From the NCBI GenBank assembly GCA_006212115.1, contig PDUK01000034.1, positions 1 to 33,768 of the forward strand: 33,768 nt of DNA. The letters run 5' to 3'. Position numbers and translations under genes: made by a program. Positions within the stretch are counted from its first letter, which is position 1; each line of letters opens with the position of its first letter. Below, in pieces: positions 16,400 through 25,975 of this stretch. This stretch comes from Thalassolituus sp. (GTDB lineage Bacteria; Pseudomonadota; Gammaproteobacteria; Pseudomonadales; Oceanobacteraceae). The notes under the pieces are model-generated. The model worked only from the letters and a program-made list of their open reading frames with translations, made no database searches and had not been told where the DNA came from.

Positions 16400-17914
16400 A
16401 TGATTCCATCACCTGCAATAAATAAATTCTATCAAGATGCAGACGCATTCTTTTTCCGCCTGACCCTAGCATTGCTCGGTGTTTCTCTGCTATTGGCGAG
16501 CTGGCATAACACCTGGTTAGAAGCTTTACTGGTTGGCATTCCCGCCGTTGCAGTTCCCGCAATGATCAGCAAAACCATGCCGGGACACCGACTGTCGCGC
16601 ATTGCCTTTGCCGCCTCTCTGATGGTATTTGCAGGTTTGCATATTCATCAGGCACACGGTCTGATCGAAATGCACTTCGGAATATTTGCTCTTCTCGCTG
16701 CCCTTCTCTATTACAGGGACCACCTGACCATCATTACCGCTGCTGCAGTTATCGCAGTGCATCACCTGGTGTTTAATTTCCTTCAGGAAGCGGGCGCCGG
16801 TGTCTATGTATTCGAATATCATGCGAGCCTTGATGTGACGACCGGCCTGAATATCGTGTTGCTGCATGCTGCCTTTGTTGTGTTCGAGTCCGGTGTTCTG
16901 GTTTATCTCTCTCGCAAAAGCTGGGCAGAGTTTATTCAGGGCGTGGAGTTACGCGATATCGGTGAACACCTGCAAAAAGAAGGTCAGATTGATCTCTCTT
17001 ATCAGGTCGCCAATCCACGCTCTGACTTTGGCCATACCTTTAACCGGTTCTTCAGTCAGGTTAATGAACTTGTCACGGAAGCCAGTCAGTTGTCTGAGCA
17101 GATAGCGGGGATCAGTCACGATTTTAATGGCTCATCGAAAACGGTCGAAGCCGGCGCGCGCAAACAGGCAGACGAGACGGATCTGATCGCCTCTGCCACC
17201 CTGGAGATGACCAGTGCCATGGAAGAGATTAACCGTTTCTCTGACGAAGCCGCAGAAGCCGCTGGCACAGCCACCGAGGTATCCTCCTCCAGCGACAAAG
17301 AGATTCGTGCTGCCCGGATTGGTATCGAACAACTGGAGCGCAGTATTCGTACGGCGAACACGGTAATTGAAAACCTCGACTCTGAAAGCAATAACATTGG
17401 ATCTGTGTTGTCCGTTATTCAGGGTATTGCCGAACAGACGAACCTACTGGCGTTGAATGCAGCCATTGAAGCGGCGCGTGCAGGGGAACAAGGACGTGGC
17501 TTTGCTGTTGTTGCCGATGAAGTGCGCACGCTGGCTTCCCGTACGCATGAAAGCACCGAAGAAATTCAACGCATGATCGAGCAGCTACAGAAAGGCTCCA
17601 GCGAAGCGGTCAGCGCCATGGAGACATCTTTGAGTGGTGTAAGTGAGAGCGTGGCTCAGGTTGGCCGCATTGATGAGCAACTGTCCTCAATCAAGTCGTC
17701 AGTCGAGTCAATGAGCAACATGAATCAACAAATTGCCCAAGCCATTCGGGAGCAAAACCTCGCCATCAATGAGGTCAACGGCAACATTATATCGATACGG
17801 GAAATCGGTGACTCCAACCTCGAGATGGCCACCGCATCGTTAACGAAAACCGGGCAGCTTTCATCAATGTCAGAACGTATGGCGACGCTGCTCAGTCAAT
17901 TCAAAGCGAGCTGA
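16400..17914 (+). CDS. Methyl-accepting chemotaxis protein with His-rich polytopic membrane sensor
   Basis: Chemoreceptor of 504 residues from the ATG at 16400 (a GTG at 16388 would add four). The N-terminal about 180 residues form five or six membrane segments with no periplasmic sensor domain. This part holds a striking set of histidines: H81, H83, H86, H92, H108, H121, H122, H141 and H156, including [14 protein letters not shown] and [10 protein letters not shown] short linker of HAMP type follows (about 190-230). The cytoplasmic signalling domain has the canonical hairpin tip [20 protein letters not shown] (from residue 345) that contacts CheA/CheW. No C-terminal CheR-docking pentapeptide is present. 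The ligand is unknown. The gene converges on lpoP across a shared hairpin. Confidence 0.93.
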   Translation: MIPSPAINKFYQDADAFFFRLTLALLGVSLLLASWHNTWLEALLVGIPAVAVPAMISKTMPGHRLSRIAFAASLMVFAGLHIHQAHGLIEMHFGIFALLAALLYYRDHLTIITAAAVIAVHHLVFNFLQEAGAGVYVFEYHASLDVTTGLNIVLLHAAFVVFESGVLVYLSRKSWAEFIQGVELRDIGEHLQKEGQIDLSYQVANPRSDFGHTFNRFFSQVNELVTEASQLSEQIAGISHDFNGSSKTVEAGARKQADETDLIASATLEMTSAMEEINRFSDEAAEAAGTATEVSSSSDKEIRAARIGIEQLERSIRTANTVIENLDSESNNIGSVLSVIQGIAEQTNLLALNAAIEAARAGEQGRGFAVVADEVRTLASRTHESTEEIQRMIEQLQKGSSEAVSAMETSLSGVSESVAQVGRIDEQLSSIKSSVESMSNMNQQIAQAIREQNLAINEVNGNIISIREIGDSNLEMATASLTKTGQLSSMSERMATLLSQFKAS

Positions 17915-17919
17915 GATAA

Positions 17920-17939
17920 AAGGCGGAGAGCTCCGCCTT
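17920..17939. terminator. Bidirectional hairpin between chemoreceptor and lpoP
   Basis: AAGGCGGA and TCCGCCTT form a perfect 8-base stem around GAGC. It starts five bases after the chemoreceptor stop and overlaps the lpoP stop codon on the other strand. On the minus strand it is followed by TTTATC, a short T-run; on the plus strand the T-run is poor. It probably serves mainly the lpoP-mrcB transcript. Confidence 0.65.
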
Positions 17940-18324
17940 ATAACTGGAACTCCAGTTCGTACAGCAGGTAGTTAAGCATATCGTCGTCTTCATTGGCGAA
18001 AACCCGGGCTCGCTCTAATAGCTGCTTTGCCCGGGTACTGTCGCCAGCAGACAACACCGCTTTAGCCTGGCGGTAGAGGACATATGGGTTGCGTGGTTCG
18101 ATGCGACGGGCCTGATCAAGATACGTCAGCGCGGCGCTCCAGTTACCTGCCTGCATCGCATCGTCGGCCTGGCCGAAAAGCATAAGAACCGCAGGATGTT
18201 CGCTGCCCTGCCGGAACTCACCATAGTTAATGTTATCTCCCTGATCCGGCGAATTTGTAGCACACCCGCCCAGTATCAGGGCCATGCCCACCAGTGTCGT
18301 GGTCAGAACAGTCGATCGAGCCAT
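17938..18324 (-). CDS. lpoP: TPR lipoprotein, predicted LpoP-type activator of PBP1b
   Basis: A 128-residue lipoprotein. The lipobox LGGC puts the lipidated cysteine at residue 21, and the +2 residue is Ala, which predicts sorting to the outer membrane. The mature protein has tetratricopeptide-type helices (DDAMQAGNWSAALTYLDQARRIEP and NPYVLYRQAKAVLSAGDSTRAKQLLERA). Its start overlaps the end of mrcB by 22 bases. In Pseudomonas aeruginosa the PBP1b activator LpoP is a TPR lipoprotein encoded with the synthase and unrelated to E. coli LpoB. Same fold, same anchor and same position make this assignment likely; direct activation is inferred. Confidence 0.85.
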   Translation of the reverse strand: MARSTVLTTTLVGMALILGGCATNSPDQGDNINYGEFRQGSEHPAVLMLFGQADDAMQAGNWSAALTYLDQARRIEPRNPYVLYRQAKAVLSAGDSTRAKQLLERARVFANEDDDMLNYLLYELEFQL

Positions 18325-20744
18325 GAGCGAATCTCTCTCCCCAAACTTTTGACGCCCGACTCACAAGATATTCTGTCTTTTTCCTGCCAGGCTACCGGAA
18401 ACTCATACACTGTAGCAGAACAACCCTCATCCATTAATTGTCCCTGTTCATTCACAGGTATCTGCACAAGGTTTCGGGGAGGAGCAAGAGGCTCGGTACC
18501 AATCCGCCGGAATGTCTCCTGCCAAATAGGCAGCGCACCACTGCTGCCGGTGAATGGCATAGCGGCATTGTCGTCCATTCCTACCCAGATAACGCCCAAG
18601 TGACGGTTATCAAAACCCGCATACCAGGCGTCACGCTGATCGTCACTGGTGCCGGTTTTTCCAGCCAAAGGCTGCGGCAGTGAATTCAGACGCCGGGCCG
18701 TCCCATCACGCACGACCGCTTTCAAACCCGCTGTCAGCCACTCCATCGTAACCGGGTCATACACTTGCTGACCGCGAATAGCGTAGGATGACAACATATC
18801 ACCGTCCGCCGTCGTCACCGCATCTATCGTTCGCAATGGCATCAAAAATCCTTCCGATGCAATCGTCTGGTACATCTGAGTCATCTCCAGTGGCGACAAG
18901 GACATAGCCCCCAACAGAAGTGACGGATAAGGCGGGATATCATCACGGATGCCCAACCGTGTAAGCTCATCGACCACATTGTTTAGCCCGACAGTCATTC
19001 CTAACCGTGCCGTTGCCTGATTAAGAGATCGTTGAAGAGTTTCCTGCATGGGTAGTAAACCATGACTGGTTTTATCGTAATTCTGCGGCTGCCATAGGCT
19101 GCCGTCCTGCCCTTCTACTGTCACCGGGGCGTCGTCCACCAGCGTACCCCAGTGATAATTTCCGCTGCGCAGCGCCGCCAGATATACAGCAGGCTTGGCC
19201 AAAGAGCCGACTGCCCGCTTAGCATTCAAGGCTCGGTTAAATCCAAAGAATGACGCGTCGCGCGCACCCAGCAATGCACGAATTTCTCCGCCATCGACGC
19301 TGGTCACCACCGCAGCTGTCTCCAGCTTATTTTTCAAAGACGGTGCCCGGTTTTCGAGACGGCTCAAGTGGCTATCAGCGGCTTGCTCAACGGCATTCTG
19401 AACCCACGGGTCCAGCGTCGTAAAAATACGTAAGCCTTCAGATTGCAGATCCTGTAGTCGGTAGTCCTGCTGCAATTGTTGTTTTGCGAGTTCAAGAAAC
19501 GCTGGATACTCACGCTGTCCTGCTCGACGAGGAGACGCCGTCAACAGAGGTGAACGCATGGCTCTGAGGCTGTCGGCCTCGCTGATAATTTTACTGTCAG
19601 CCATTAAGCGTAAAATTAAATCACGGCGTTCTTTAGAACGTTGCGGATTACGACGAGGGTTGTAAAAAGACGCGCCTTTTACCAACCCCACAAGAGTGGC
19701 TATTTCGGCATGATCCAGCTCACGTAATGGTTTGCCAAAATAGAAGCGTGAGGCCAAGCCGAAGCCATGGATACCACGTCGCCCGGCCTGCCCGAGATAA
19801 ACTTCGTTAATGTAGGCTTCGAGTATTTCCTCTTTATCGTAATGCAGCTCAAGCAGCAGCGACATAAATGCTTCCTGCACCTTTCTGCTGAGCGACCTTT
19901 CGTTGGTTAAAAAGAAGTTTTTAACCAGCTGTTGAGTCAGGGTTGATCCACCCTGAACCATTCGACCGGCCTGCATATTGGCAACCATGGCCCGGGCTAT
20001 GCCCGTCGGCGAGATTCCCCAATGTTCGAAAAAGCGTTTGTCTTCCGTGATGATCAATGCCGCTACGAGCACCGGAGGCACGTCCTCAAGCCGGACCAGT
20101 TCACGATCTTCGTTGTGCACCGGAAAGATACCGCCAATATACTGAGGCTCGAGACGGATAAGCGCCTGAGTGCCGTCGGCATCAGACACGCGCGCAATAC
20201 GACCTGAACTGATGGTCACTTTAATCACACGGCTTGCCTCCGGGCCATCCCAGAAGGGGAAACCCCTACGGTAGATCTGCCAGGTATCGCCGGCACGCTT
20301 GTAGGTTCCCGGACGATCTACTTGTCCGCTGGCACGGTAATCCGCCCATTGCAGCTCCGCCTGTAATTGTTCAGGCGACAACAGGCGTCCGGGGTACAGT
20401 GCCAGAGGGCGCGCGTACACTTTAGCGGGCAAGGCCCATTTTTTACCGTCGAAGGCCTTGCGCACTTCAGCATCAAGATAAACCATCCATGCTGCAAATA
20501 AGGTAAGTAACAGAATCAGCAGGGCGAGAAGTTTTCCTTTCCATTGCCTCTTCGGTTTTCCTGATTCAGCCTGTTTTGCCCGAGAGTTTTGATCTGATGG
20601 CTTCTTCGATGACATCTTAGATGGGACCTTAGACGCCCCCTTAGGTGCCCCCGTAGATGACTTTTTACTGGGCTCTTTTTGGCTGGCTGTGTTCTTCCTG
20701 ACCGGCTTCTTATTAGCAGGCTTTTGCGTGGACTTCCCCGGCAT
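18303..20744 (-). CDS. mrcB: Penicillin-binding protein 1B (bifunctional peptidoglycan synthase)
   Basis: Class A PBP: polymerises lipid II and cross-links the strands. From the ATG at 20744 it has 813 residues; an upstream ATG at 20822 would prepend a hydrophobic stretch unlike the family. Residues 1-70 form a Lys/Ser/Pro-rich cytoplasmic tail, followed by one membrane segment (about 73-92) and a UB2H-like domain (about 110-175). The GT51 transglycosylase has catalytic E234 in TEDKRFFEHWG and GGSTLTQQLVKN. The transpeptidase has S514-L-A-K, S573-L-N and K696-T-G. All catalytic motifs are intact. The downstream gene encodes its probable lipoprotein activator and overlaps it by 22 bases. Confidence 0.97.
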   Translation of the reverse strand: MPGKSTQKPANKKPVRKNTASQKEPSKKSSTGAPKGASKVPSKMSSKKPSDQNSRAKQAESGKPKRQWKGKLLALLILLLTLFAAWMVYLDAEVRKAFDGKKWALPAKVYARPLALYPGRLLSPEQLQAELQWADYRASGQVDRPGTYKRAGDTWQIYRRGFPFWDGPEASRVIKVTISSGRIARVSDADGTQALIRLEPQYIGGIFPVHNEDRELVRLEDVPPVLVAALIITEDKRFFEHWGISPTGIARAMVANMQAGRMVQGGSTLTQQLVKNFFLTNERSLSRKVQEAFMSLLLELHYDKEEILEAYINEVYLGQAGRRGIHGFGLASRFYFGKPLRELDHAEIATLVGLVKGASFYNPRRNPQRSKERRDLILRLMADSKIISEADSLRAMRSPLLTASPRRAGQREYPAFLELAKQQLQQDYRLQDLQSEGLRIFTTLDPWVQNAVEQAADSHLSRLENRAPSLKNKLETAAVVTSVDGGEIRALLGARDASFFGFNRALNAKRAVGSLAKPAVYLAALRSGNYHWGTLVDDAPVTVEGQDGSLWQPQNYDKTSHGLLPMQETLQRSLNQATARLGMTVGLNNVVDELTRLGIRDDIPPYPSLLLGAMSLSPLEMTQMYQTIASEGFLMPLRTIDAVTTADGDMLSSYAIRGQQVYDPVTMEWLTAGLKAVVRDGTARRLNSLPQPLAGKTGTSDDQRDAWYAGFDNRHLGVIWVGMDDNAAMPFTGSSGALPIWQETFRRIGTEPLAPPRNLVQIPVNEQGQLMDEGCSATVYEFPVAWQEKDRISCESGVKSLGREIRSWLDRLF

Positions 20745-20914
20745 GTAAATCTGAACTCCGACTTTCGATAACGATGACACTAACAACAATAAAAATGCGC
20801 AAAAAATAAAGGCGCTACACACTGCCCCTAAGACAGCGACGACAGTATCGGGTTCCCGGCTGAGTTAGTCCATGACTGTTCGTCCTAACAACAAGCAAAG
20901 CAGCGAGACTGCGG

Positions 20915-20943
20915 TTCGGAGTACCCGGAAAAATCGCTATACT
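20915..20943 (+). promoter_or_regulatory. Candidate glnE promoter
   Basis: TATACT (20938-20943) matches five of six -10 positions. A weak TTCGGA (20915-20920) lies 17 bases upstream. Transcription would start about 24 bases before the glnE ATG. The rest of the mrcB-glnE gap (20745-20914) must also hold the leftward mrcB promoter, but I see no convincing hexamers for it. Confidence 0.35.
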
Positions 20944-20973
20944 CAAGGGATGTTGAAGAGGCGCACCTAAATC

Positions 20974-23811
20974 ATGTTTAACCCCCTTATTTCCGAGCAC
21001 TGGCAGAAAACCGAAGCACAGATTACAGCCCTCTCAGAGCGCATGAACCTGAACTGGCAAACGTTTTTCAGCTCACTCGATGACGACCAACAAGCGGCCG
21101 TTAAACACGTTATGGTGGTCAGTGACTTCGTCGCAGATGCACTCCCAAGAGATCACGACTATCTGTGTGCCGCGATCAGCGATGACCGGATTAACCAGCC
21201 AATACGCGCAAACGACTATCACCAGTGGCTTAACGAGCTGAGTGACAAGGCTGAGACCGAGGATGATTGGCATCGAGCATTACGTCGCCTGCGGCGCCGG
21301 GCGATGGTTCACATCATCTGGCGAGATGCTCTGAAAACAGGCCGTACACTTGAAACCACTCGAGCGCTTTCAGAGCTAGCCGATGTCTGTGTCATACGCT
21401 CAATCGAATTCCTGCAGCCGCTCCTTGAAGTACGCCACGGCAAGCCACTCGCCAAATCAAGCGAGGATGAACAGGAATTGCTCGTGGTCGGTATGGGCAA
21501 ACTGGGGGGCTGGGAGCTGAATCTGAGTTCAGATATTGATCTGATTTTTGCTTACCCCGAAAGCGGCAATACAACGGGGCCTAAGATCATCAGTAACCAG
21601 GAGTTTTTTACCAAGCTAGGACAAAAGCTCATACAGGCGTTAGATAAACAAACCGTGGACGGCTTCGTATTCCGTACCGACATGCGTTTGCGCCCGTACG
21701 GTGAAAGCGGCCCTCTCGTTATGAATTTTGCGTCCATTGATGAGTACTACCAGACGCAAGGGCGCGATTGGGAACGTTATGCCATGGTGAAAGCCCGCAT
21801 CATGACAGGAGAAGACTCGGATAACGCTCAGGCACTGCTCGATATTCTGCGCCCCTTTACGTACCGCGCCTATGTCGACTTCAGTGCGTTTGAGTCACTG
21901 CGCAGCATGAAAGCCATGATCAACGCCGAAGTACGACGTCGCGGTCTGATGAACAACGTTAAGCTAGGGCCGGGCGGCATACGTGAAGTCGAGTTTATCG
22001 TTCAGGCTTTCCAGTTAATCCGGGGAGGTCAGGAAAAACATCTGCAAACAAGAGAGCTGATGCAGGTGCTCGACATGCTGTCCGCGGAGGGCTATCTGCC
22101 TGTGACCGCAACCGAAGATTTAAAAACCGCATATTGCTTCCTACGAGACAGCGAACACGCTATTCAGGCACTCAGGGATGAACAGACGCAGGAGCTGCCC
22201 ATAGAGCCGCTGGATCAAGCCCGGATTGCATTGTCGATGCAATGCAAAGACTGGCAGGTGTATCTGGACACCCTGCAGCAGCACCGGGATGTAGTGAGCC
22301 ATCATTTCGCCCAGATCGTCGCTCATGATGAAGAGGATGAACCCAGCGAGACAGATCATATCTGGCTGGATCTCTGGCATGGCGAACTGACCGACGAGGC
22401 CAGGGAAGCGCTGAAACAGAATCACTCCTGCGTCAACGACACAGCCGTTACGCAACTCACTAATGAGTTCAGGGAATCCCGCGCCGTCCATAACATGCAG
22501 CAAATAGGTCGCGAGCGTCTCGAGGCTCTTATGCCCGCTTTGCTGGAGCAGGTATGCCGCCAATCTAACTCTGAAGAAACACTGACTCGTATCATCCCAC
22601 TCCTCGAGGCCGTACTTCGACGTACAGCCTATCTGGTGCTACTGAGTGAAAATCCGCAAGCTCTCGAGCAGCTGATTAGGCTGTGCTCTGCGTCTTCCTG
22701 GGTCGCGGAGTACATCACCCGTACGCCACTATTGCTGGATGAATTATTGGTACCGGAAACCCTGTTCCGCCTGCCAGACCCAGACGAGCTACAGGAAGAA
22801 CTGCGCTTGCGCTTACTGCGCGTTGAAGCCGACGATCTGGAGCAACAGATGGAGCAGCTTCGTCAGTTTGTGCGTGCTCACAAACTGCGTGCTGCGGCTT
22901 GCGAGGTAATGGATAAGCTGCCGCTGATGAAAATCAGCGACTACTTGTCACGACTGGCTGAGACCGCGATGACCATGGTGATGAACCTCGCCTTCGAGCA
23001 AATGGTCAGCAAATATGGCTATCCCACCAATGCAGAAAAAGATCCGGTTTATCAGCCCGAATTTCTGGTCGTTGGCTACGGCAAGTCTGGAGGGCGTGAA
23101 CTGAGCTACAGCTCCGATCTCGACATGGTATTCATCCATCAGGGTACTCCCGGCCGATACACAACCGGCGAGCGAAGCCTGGATAACGGCGTGTTCTATA
23201 CCCGCATGGGGCAACGCATGGTGCATATGTGTACCAGCCAGACCCGTTCGGGCGACCTGTACGAAGTGGACCTGAGACTACGACCATCGGGGAACTCAGG
23301 CATGATCGTGGCCTCAGTCAAGGCCTTCGATGAATATCAGCAGAATCACGCCTGGACATGGGAGCATCAGGCCTTAGTGCGCGCGCGACCACTCTGTGGT
23401 GAGCCGCGCCTGTTTGAGGTGTTTAACTCAATCCGCCAACGCATCCTGACACAATCCCGGGATATCCCGGCTCTGCGCGAAGAAGTGCGAGCCATGCGAC
23501 AAAAAATGAGGGATAATCTGGGCTCCAAAGATACAAGCGGCCAACAATTTCACCTGAAACAGGATCAGGGGGGTATTGTTGACATCGAGTTTCTGGTTCA
23601 ATACGGCGTACTGGCCTGGTCACACCAGCACCCTGAATTACTTCAGGTTACCGATAACATGCGGTTGCTGGATGCGTTTGCAAAGGCCGGTCTGATGGCT
23701 CCAAAAGACTGTCAGACCCTGCAGGAAACCTACCTGTCCTACCGAGCCGAAACTCACCGGCGTGCATTGCAGAAACGCAGAAACAATCCCTGCTCCTCGA
23801 GGGCGACATAG
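20974..23811 (+). CDS. glnE: Glutamine synthetase adenylyltransferase/deadenylylase, frame broken near C-terminus
   Basis: Bifunctional regulator that adenylylates and deadenylylates glutamine synthetase in response to PII and glutamine. Two nucleotidyltransferase cores are present: the N-terminal deadenylylase GMGKLGGWELNLSSDIDL (G173 on, with D187/D189) and the C-terminal adenylylase GYGKSGGRELSYSSDLDM (G701 on, with D715/D717). The open frame gives 945 residues but ends in QKRRNNPCSSRAT, which does not look like the family. The expected C-terminal segment continues in another frame to 23888 (separate entry), so one base seems to be missing between about 23766 and 23783. Both catalytic cores remain; only the last helix of the C-terminal bundle is affected. 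Confidence 0.93.
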   Translation: MFNPLISEHWQKTEAQITALSERMNLNWQTFFSSLDDDQQAAVKHVMVVSDFVADALPRDHDYLCAAISDDRINQPIRANDYHQWLNELSDKAETEDDWHRALRRLRRRAMVHIIWRDALKTGRTLETTRALSELADVCVIRSIEFLQPLLEVRHGKPLAKSSEDEQELLVVGMGKLGGWELNLSSDIDLIFAYPESGNTTGPKIISNQEFFTKLGQKLIQALDKQTVDGFVFRTDMRLRPYGESGPLVMNFASIDEYYQTQGRDWERYAMVKARIMTGEDSDNAQALLDILRPFTYRAYVDFSAFESLRSMKAMINAEVRRRGLMNNVKLGPGGIREVEFIVQAFQLIRGGQEKHLQTRELMQVLDMLSAEGYLPVTATEDLKTAYCFLRDSEHAIQALRDEQTQELPIEPLDQARIALSMQCKDWQVYLDTLQQHRDVVSHHFAQIVAHDEEDEPSETDHIWLDLWHGELTDEAREALKQNHSCVNDTAVTQLTNEFRESRAVHNMQQIGRERLEALMPALLEQVCRQSNSEETLTRIIPLLEAVLRRTAYLVLLSENPQALEQLIRLCSASSWVAEYITRTPLLLDELLVPETLFRLPDPDELQEELRLRLLRVEADDLEQQMEQLRQFVRAHKLRAAACEVMDKLPLMKISDYLSRLAETAMTMVMNLAFEQMVSKYGYPTNAEKDPVYQPEFLVVGYGKSGGRELSYSSDLDMVFIHQGTPGRYTTGERSLDNGVFYTRMGQRMVHMCTSQTRSGDLYEVDLRLRPSGNSGMIVASVKAFDEYQQNHAWTWEHQALVRARPLCGEPRLFEVFNSIRQRILTQSRDIPALREEVRAMRQKMRDNLGSKDTSGQQFHLKQDQGGIVDIEFLVQYGVLAWSHQHPELLQVTDNMRLLDAFAKAGLMAPKDCQTLQETYLSYRAETHRRALQKRRNNPCSSRAT

Positions 23812-23888
23812 TGTCAGAACTCGGATTCGATGCACGGCGTAACGATGTGACCCAACTGTGGAAATTGTGGCTTGAGCCTGACCAGTAA
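23781..23888 (+). pseudogene. glnE: Out-of-frame C-terminal segment of glnE
   Basis: Read in the frame of 23781 this stretch gives KQSLLLEGDIVSELGFDARR and then NDVTQLWKLWLEPDQ before TAA at 23886-23888. That is the kind of ending GlnE has: a helix with a conserved R-x2-V-x2-LW-type pattern. It is frame +2 relative to the upstream glnE frame. Restoring one base would give a protein of about 971 residues, close to Pseudomonas GlnE. It could be a sequencing error, a real mutation or, less likely, a slippage site; no classic slippery heptamer is present. Confidence 0.8.
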
Positions 23889-23935
23889 AATCAGGCTTTA
23901 CCGATTTATTATTCAGATTTACGAGCGAGGTCCTT

Positions 23936-24865
23936 ATGCTTCCTTCCATGGCAGACCGTGATGGTCTGATCTGGTTAGACGGAGAGTTGGTCGACTGGCG
24001 CGATGCCAAAGTCCATGTTCTGACTCACACCCTGCACTACGGTATGGGCGTCTTTGAAGGTGTGCGGGCATACGAAACTGATCAGGGCGCGGCTATTTTC
24101 CGCCTGCAGGAGCACACTGATCGCCTGTTCCGTTCTGCGCACATCCTCAATATGAAATTGCCTTACAGCAAAGAAGAATTGAATGAAGCGCAGCGTGCTG
24201 CTGTGCGCGAGAACAATTTAGACAGTGCCTACATCCGTCCAATGGCCTTTTTGGGTTCAGAAGGCATGGGCCTGCGTGCCGATAACCTGAAGGTGCACGT
24301 TATGGTCGCAGCCTGGGAATGGCCGGCATACATGGGTGAAGAAGCCAAAACTCAGGGCATCAAAATCCGTACATCCAGCTACACCCGCCACCACGTAAAT
24401 ATCACCATGTGTAAGGCGAAAGCGAACGGTAACTACATCAACTCCATGCTGGCTTTACGAGAAGCCATCGACAGTGGTTGTGAAGAAGCCCTGCTGCTGG
24501 ATAATGAAGGTTATGTTGCTGAAGGTTCCGGCGAGAACTTCTTCCTGATCCGTGACGGCATTATCTACACGCCAGAATTGACGTCCTGTCTCGATGGTAT
24601 TACCCGTAAAACCATCATCGAAATGGCTCAATCACTCGGCTACGAAGTGCGCGAAAAGCGTATTACCCGTGACGAAGTATACGTCGCTGACGAAGCTTTC
24701 TTTACTGGTACTGCTGCGGAAGTACTGCCGATTCAGTCACTGGATGGGCGTATTATTGGTGAAGGCCGTCGTGGTCCTGTCACCGAGAAATTACAGACTA
24801 TGTACTTCGACACTGTGACGGGTAAAAATCCATTTAATGCTGATTGGATTACTCCTTGTAAATAA
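23936..24865 (+). CDS. ilvE: Branched-chain amino acid aminotransferase
   Basis: PLP enzyme for the last step of leucine, isoleucine and valine synthesis and the first step of their breakdown (fold type IV). Signature elements: THTLHYGMGVFEGVRAY, the Schiff-base lysine K162 in CKAKANGNYINSMLAL, and EGSGENFFLIRDG. The 309-residue length is normal. The start at 23936 has a good ribosome-binding site (GAGGT); an ATG four codons later is possible. It lies 47 bases after the real glnE end and is followed by a strong terminator. A glnE-ilvE pair also occurs in Pseudomonas. Confidence 0.97.
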   Translation: MLPSMADRDGLIWLDGELVDWRDAKVHVLTHTLHYGMGVFEGVRAYETDQGAAIFRLQEHTDRLFRSAHILNMKLPYSKEELNEAQRAAVRENNLDSAYIRPMAFLGSEGMGLRADNLKVHVMVAAWEWPAYMGEEAKTQGIKIRTSSYTRHHVNITMCKAKANGNYINSMLALREAIDSGCEEALLLDNEGYVAEGSGENFFLIRDGIIYTPELTSCLDGITRKTIIEMAQSLGYEVREKRITRDEVYVADEAFFTGTAAEVLPIQSLDGRIIGEGRRGPVTEKLQTMYFDTVTGKNPFNADWITPCK

Positions 24866-24897
24866 TTTCTTCGATTTTATTTTCAAATGAGTGAAAT

Positions 24898-24926
24898 AAA
24901 AAACCCCGGAATTACCGGGGTTTTTT
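24898..24926. terminator. Strong bidirectional intrinsic terminator after ilvE
   Basis: CCCCGG and CCGGGG pair around AATTA, flanked by an A-tract (24898-24903) and a T-tract (24921-24926). The A/T flanks make it work for both ilvE and the convergent lipoprotein gene. Confidence 0.92.
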
Positions 24927-24968
24927 ATGCTCATTACTTATTCTGCGTAACGCGTAAAAGCAGGAAAA

Positions 24969-25910
24969 TTAAAGTCGAACCTGCCCATCGCGGAAATCAA
25001 TTTCCGTCACGCATTGATTATATTCGCCGGATGAAAACGTCCGGGTCTGAGTAGCATTCCCCGAGACGACGCCCGTCGTTGCGTTAGTATCGAGCGTCAA
25101 TGAGAAATCTTCGGTGACAGACCCAAGATCAAGCGACTGCTCGATACTGAAGGCATTCCCTTCCACTTCACTGAAACTGAGCGTCCCATCGGGGTCGGAG
25201 ATATACCCTTCGGCCCAGTTAATAATCCAGTAGGTATCCTGAATATAGGCGCCTGCTGGGCTGCCATCACATAGCGTACTTCCCCAACGTTGATGGGTCA
25301 CAAAATACTCTTCTTCAGTCAACCCCAACGACGCGCGGTTAGGCTCTGTCAGTAATAGAGTAAACTGCCCCCCCTCTGCGAGCGTTGAAATGGTCATGGT
25401 ATAAGTTCGACCCGCGTCGACTTCCATTAACAGTACTTCGTAGGAGTTAGCATTCTCGCTCTGCTCTCTACCGAGAAACGTATCACGCACTTCGATGTCG
25501 AGATTAGGTGCTTCAGTACTGCTGAGAATAAGCAAAACAGTCCGGTCTACCAGCGGCGTATAATTCAACTCGAACTCAGATCCGGTATCCCCTACTCCTG
25601 GCAATGCAGATCCGGTTACCCGCGAATGGATCATAATTGAATCACCGTCTGAGACAGCGTATTCCGACACATCCGGCTCGGCCTCAGCGCCACGAATACC
25701 GGCAGCGAATGTGATGTCGATAACAGGTGCATCACTTGCATCGACGCCTGATAAGTCGATAAAGCCATTCGAATCACTACTACTTCCCTCACCATCTCCG
25801 CCCCCACAGGCGGCTAACCCAAGAGTTGCCGACAACACGAGTGCACCACGCGTAACGGTACTGAAGGGTGAAGTAGCGGTTCGGATAGTCTTGGCGCTCG
25901 ATACCGACAT
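24969..25910 (-). CDS. Putative outer-membrane lipoprotein, unknown function
   Basis: A 313-residue protein not recognised by name. It has an unusually long N-region (MSVSSAKTIRTATSPFSTVTRG), a hydrophobic stretch, and the lipobox LAAC with the lipidated Cys at residue 35. The mature part starts CGGGDGEGSSSDSN, a flexible linker; Gly at +2 predicts the outer membrane. Residues about 60-180 have a beta-rich pattern (YEVLLMEVDAGRTYTMTIS, GGQFTLLLTEP) resembling a pre-peptidase C-terminal (PPC) domain. The last 120 residues, with Cys in STLCDGSPAG and NQCVTEIDF that could form a disulfide, match nothing I know. It converges with ilvE on the shared terminator. Confidence 0.75.
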   Translation of the reverse strand: MSVSSAKTIRTATSPFSTVTRGALVLSATLGLAACGGGDGEGSSSDSNGFIDLSGVDASDAPVIDITFAAGIRGAEAEPDVSEYAVSDGDSIMIHSRVTGSALPGVGDTGSEFELNYTPLVDRTVLLILSSTEAPNLDIEVRDTFLGREQSENANSYEVLLMEVDAGRTYTMTISTLAEGGQFTLLLTEPNRASLGLTEEEYFVTHQRWGSTLCDGSPAGAYIQDTYWIINWAEGYISDPDGTLSFSEVEGNAFSIEQSLDLGSVTEDFSLTLDTNATTGVVSGNATQTRTFSSGEYNQCVTEIDFRDGQVRL

Positions 25911-25975
25911 AAACAGTCTCCCGTGACTGAGTCATAGAGTTTTACTTAACGAGCTTTAACATATCAGACTCTTAT

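Noticed and set aside
23766-23790. Programmed -1 frameshift in glnE
   Set aside because: No X-XXY-YYZ slippery heptamer and no obvious downstream pseudoknot are seen; a one-base loss or sequencing error is simpler.
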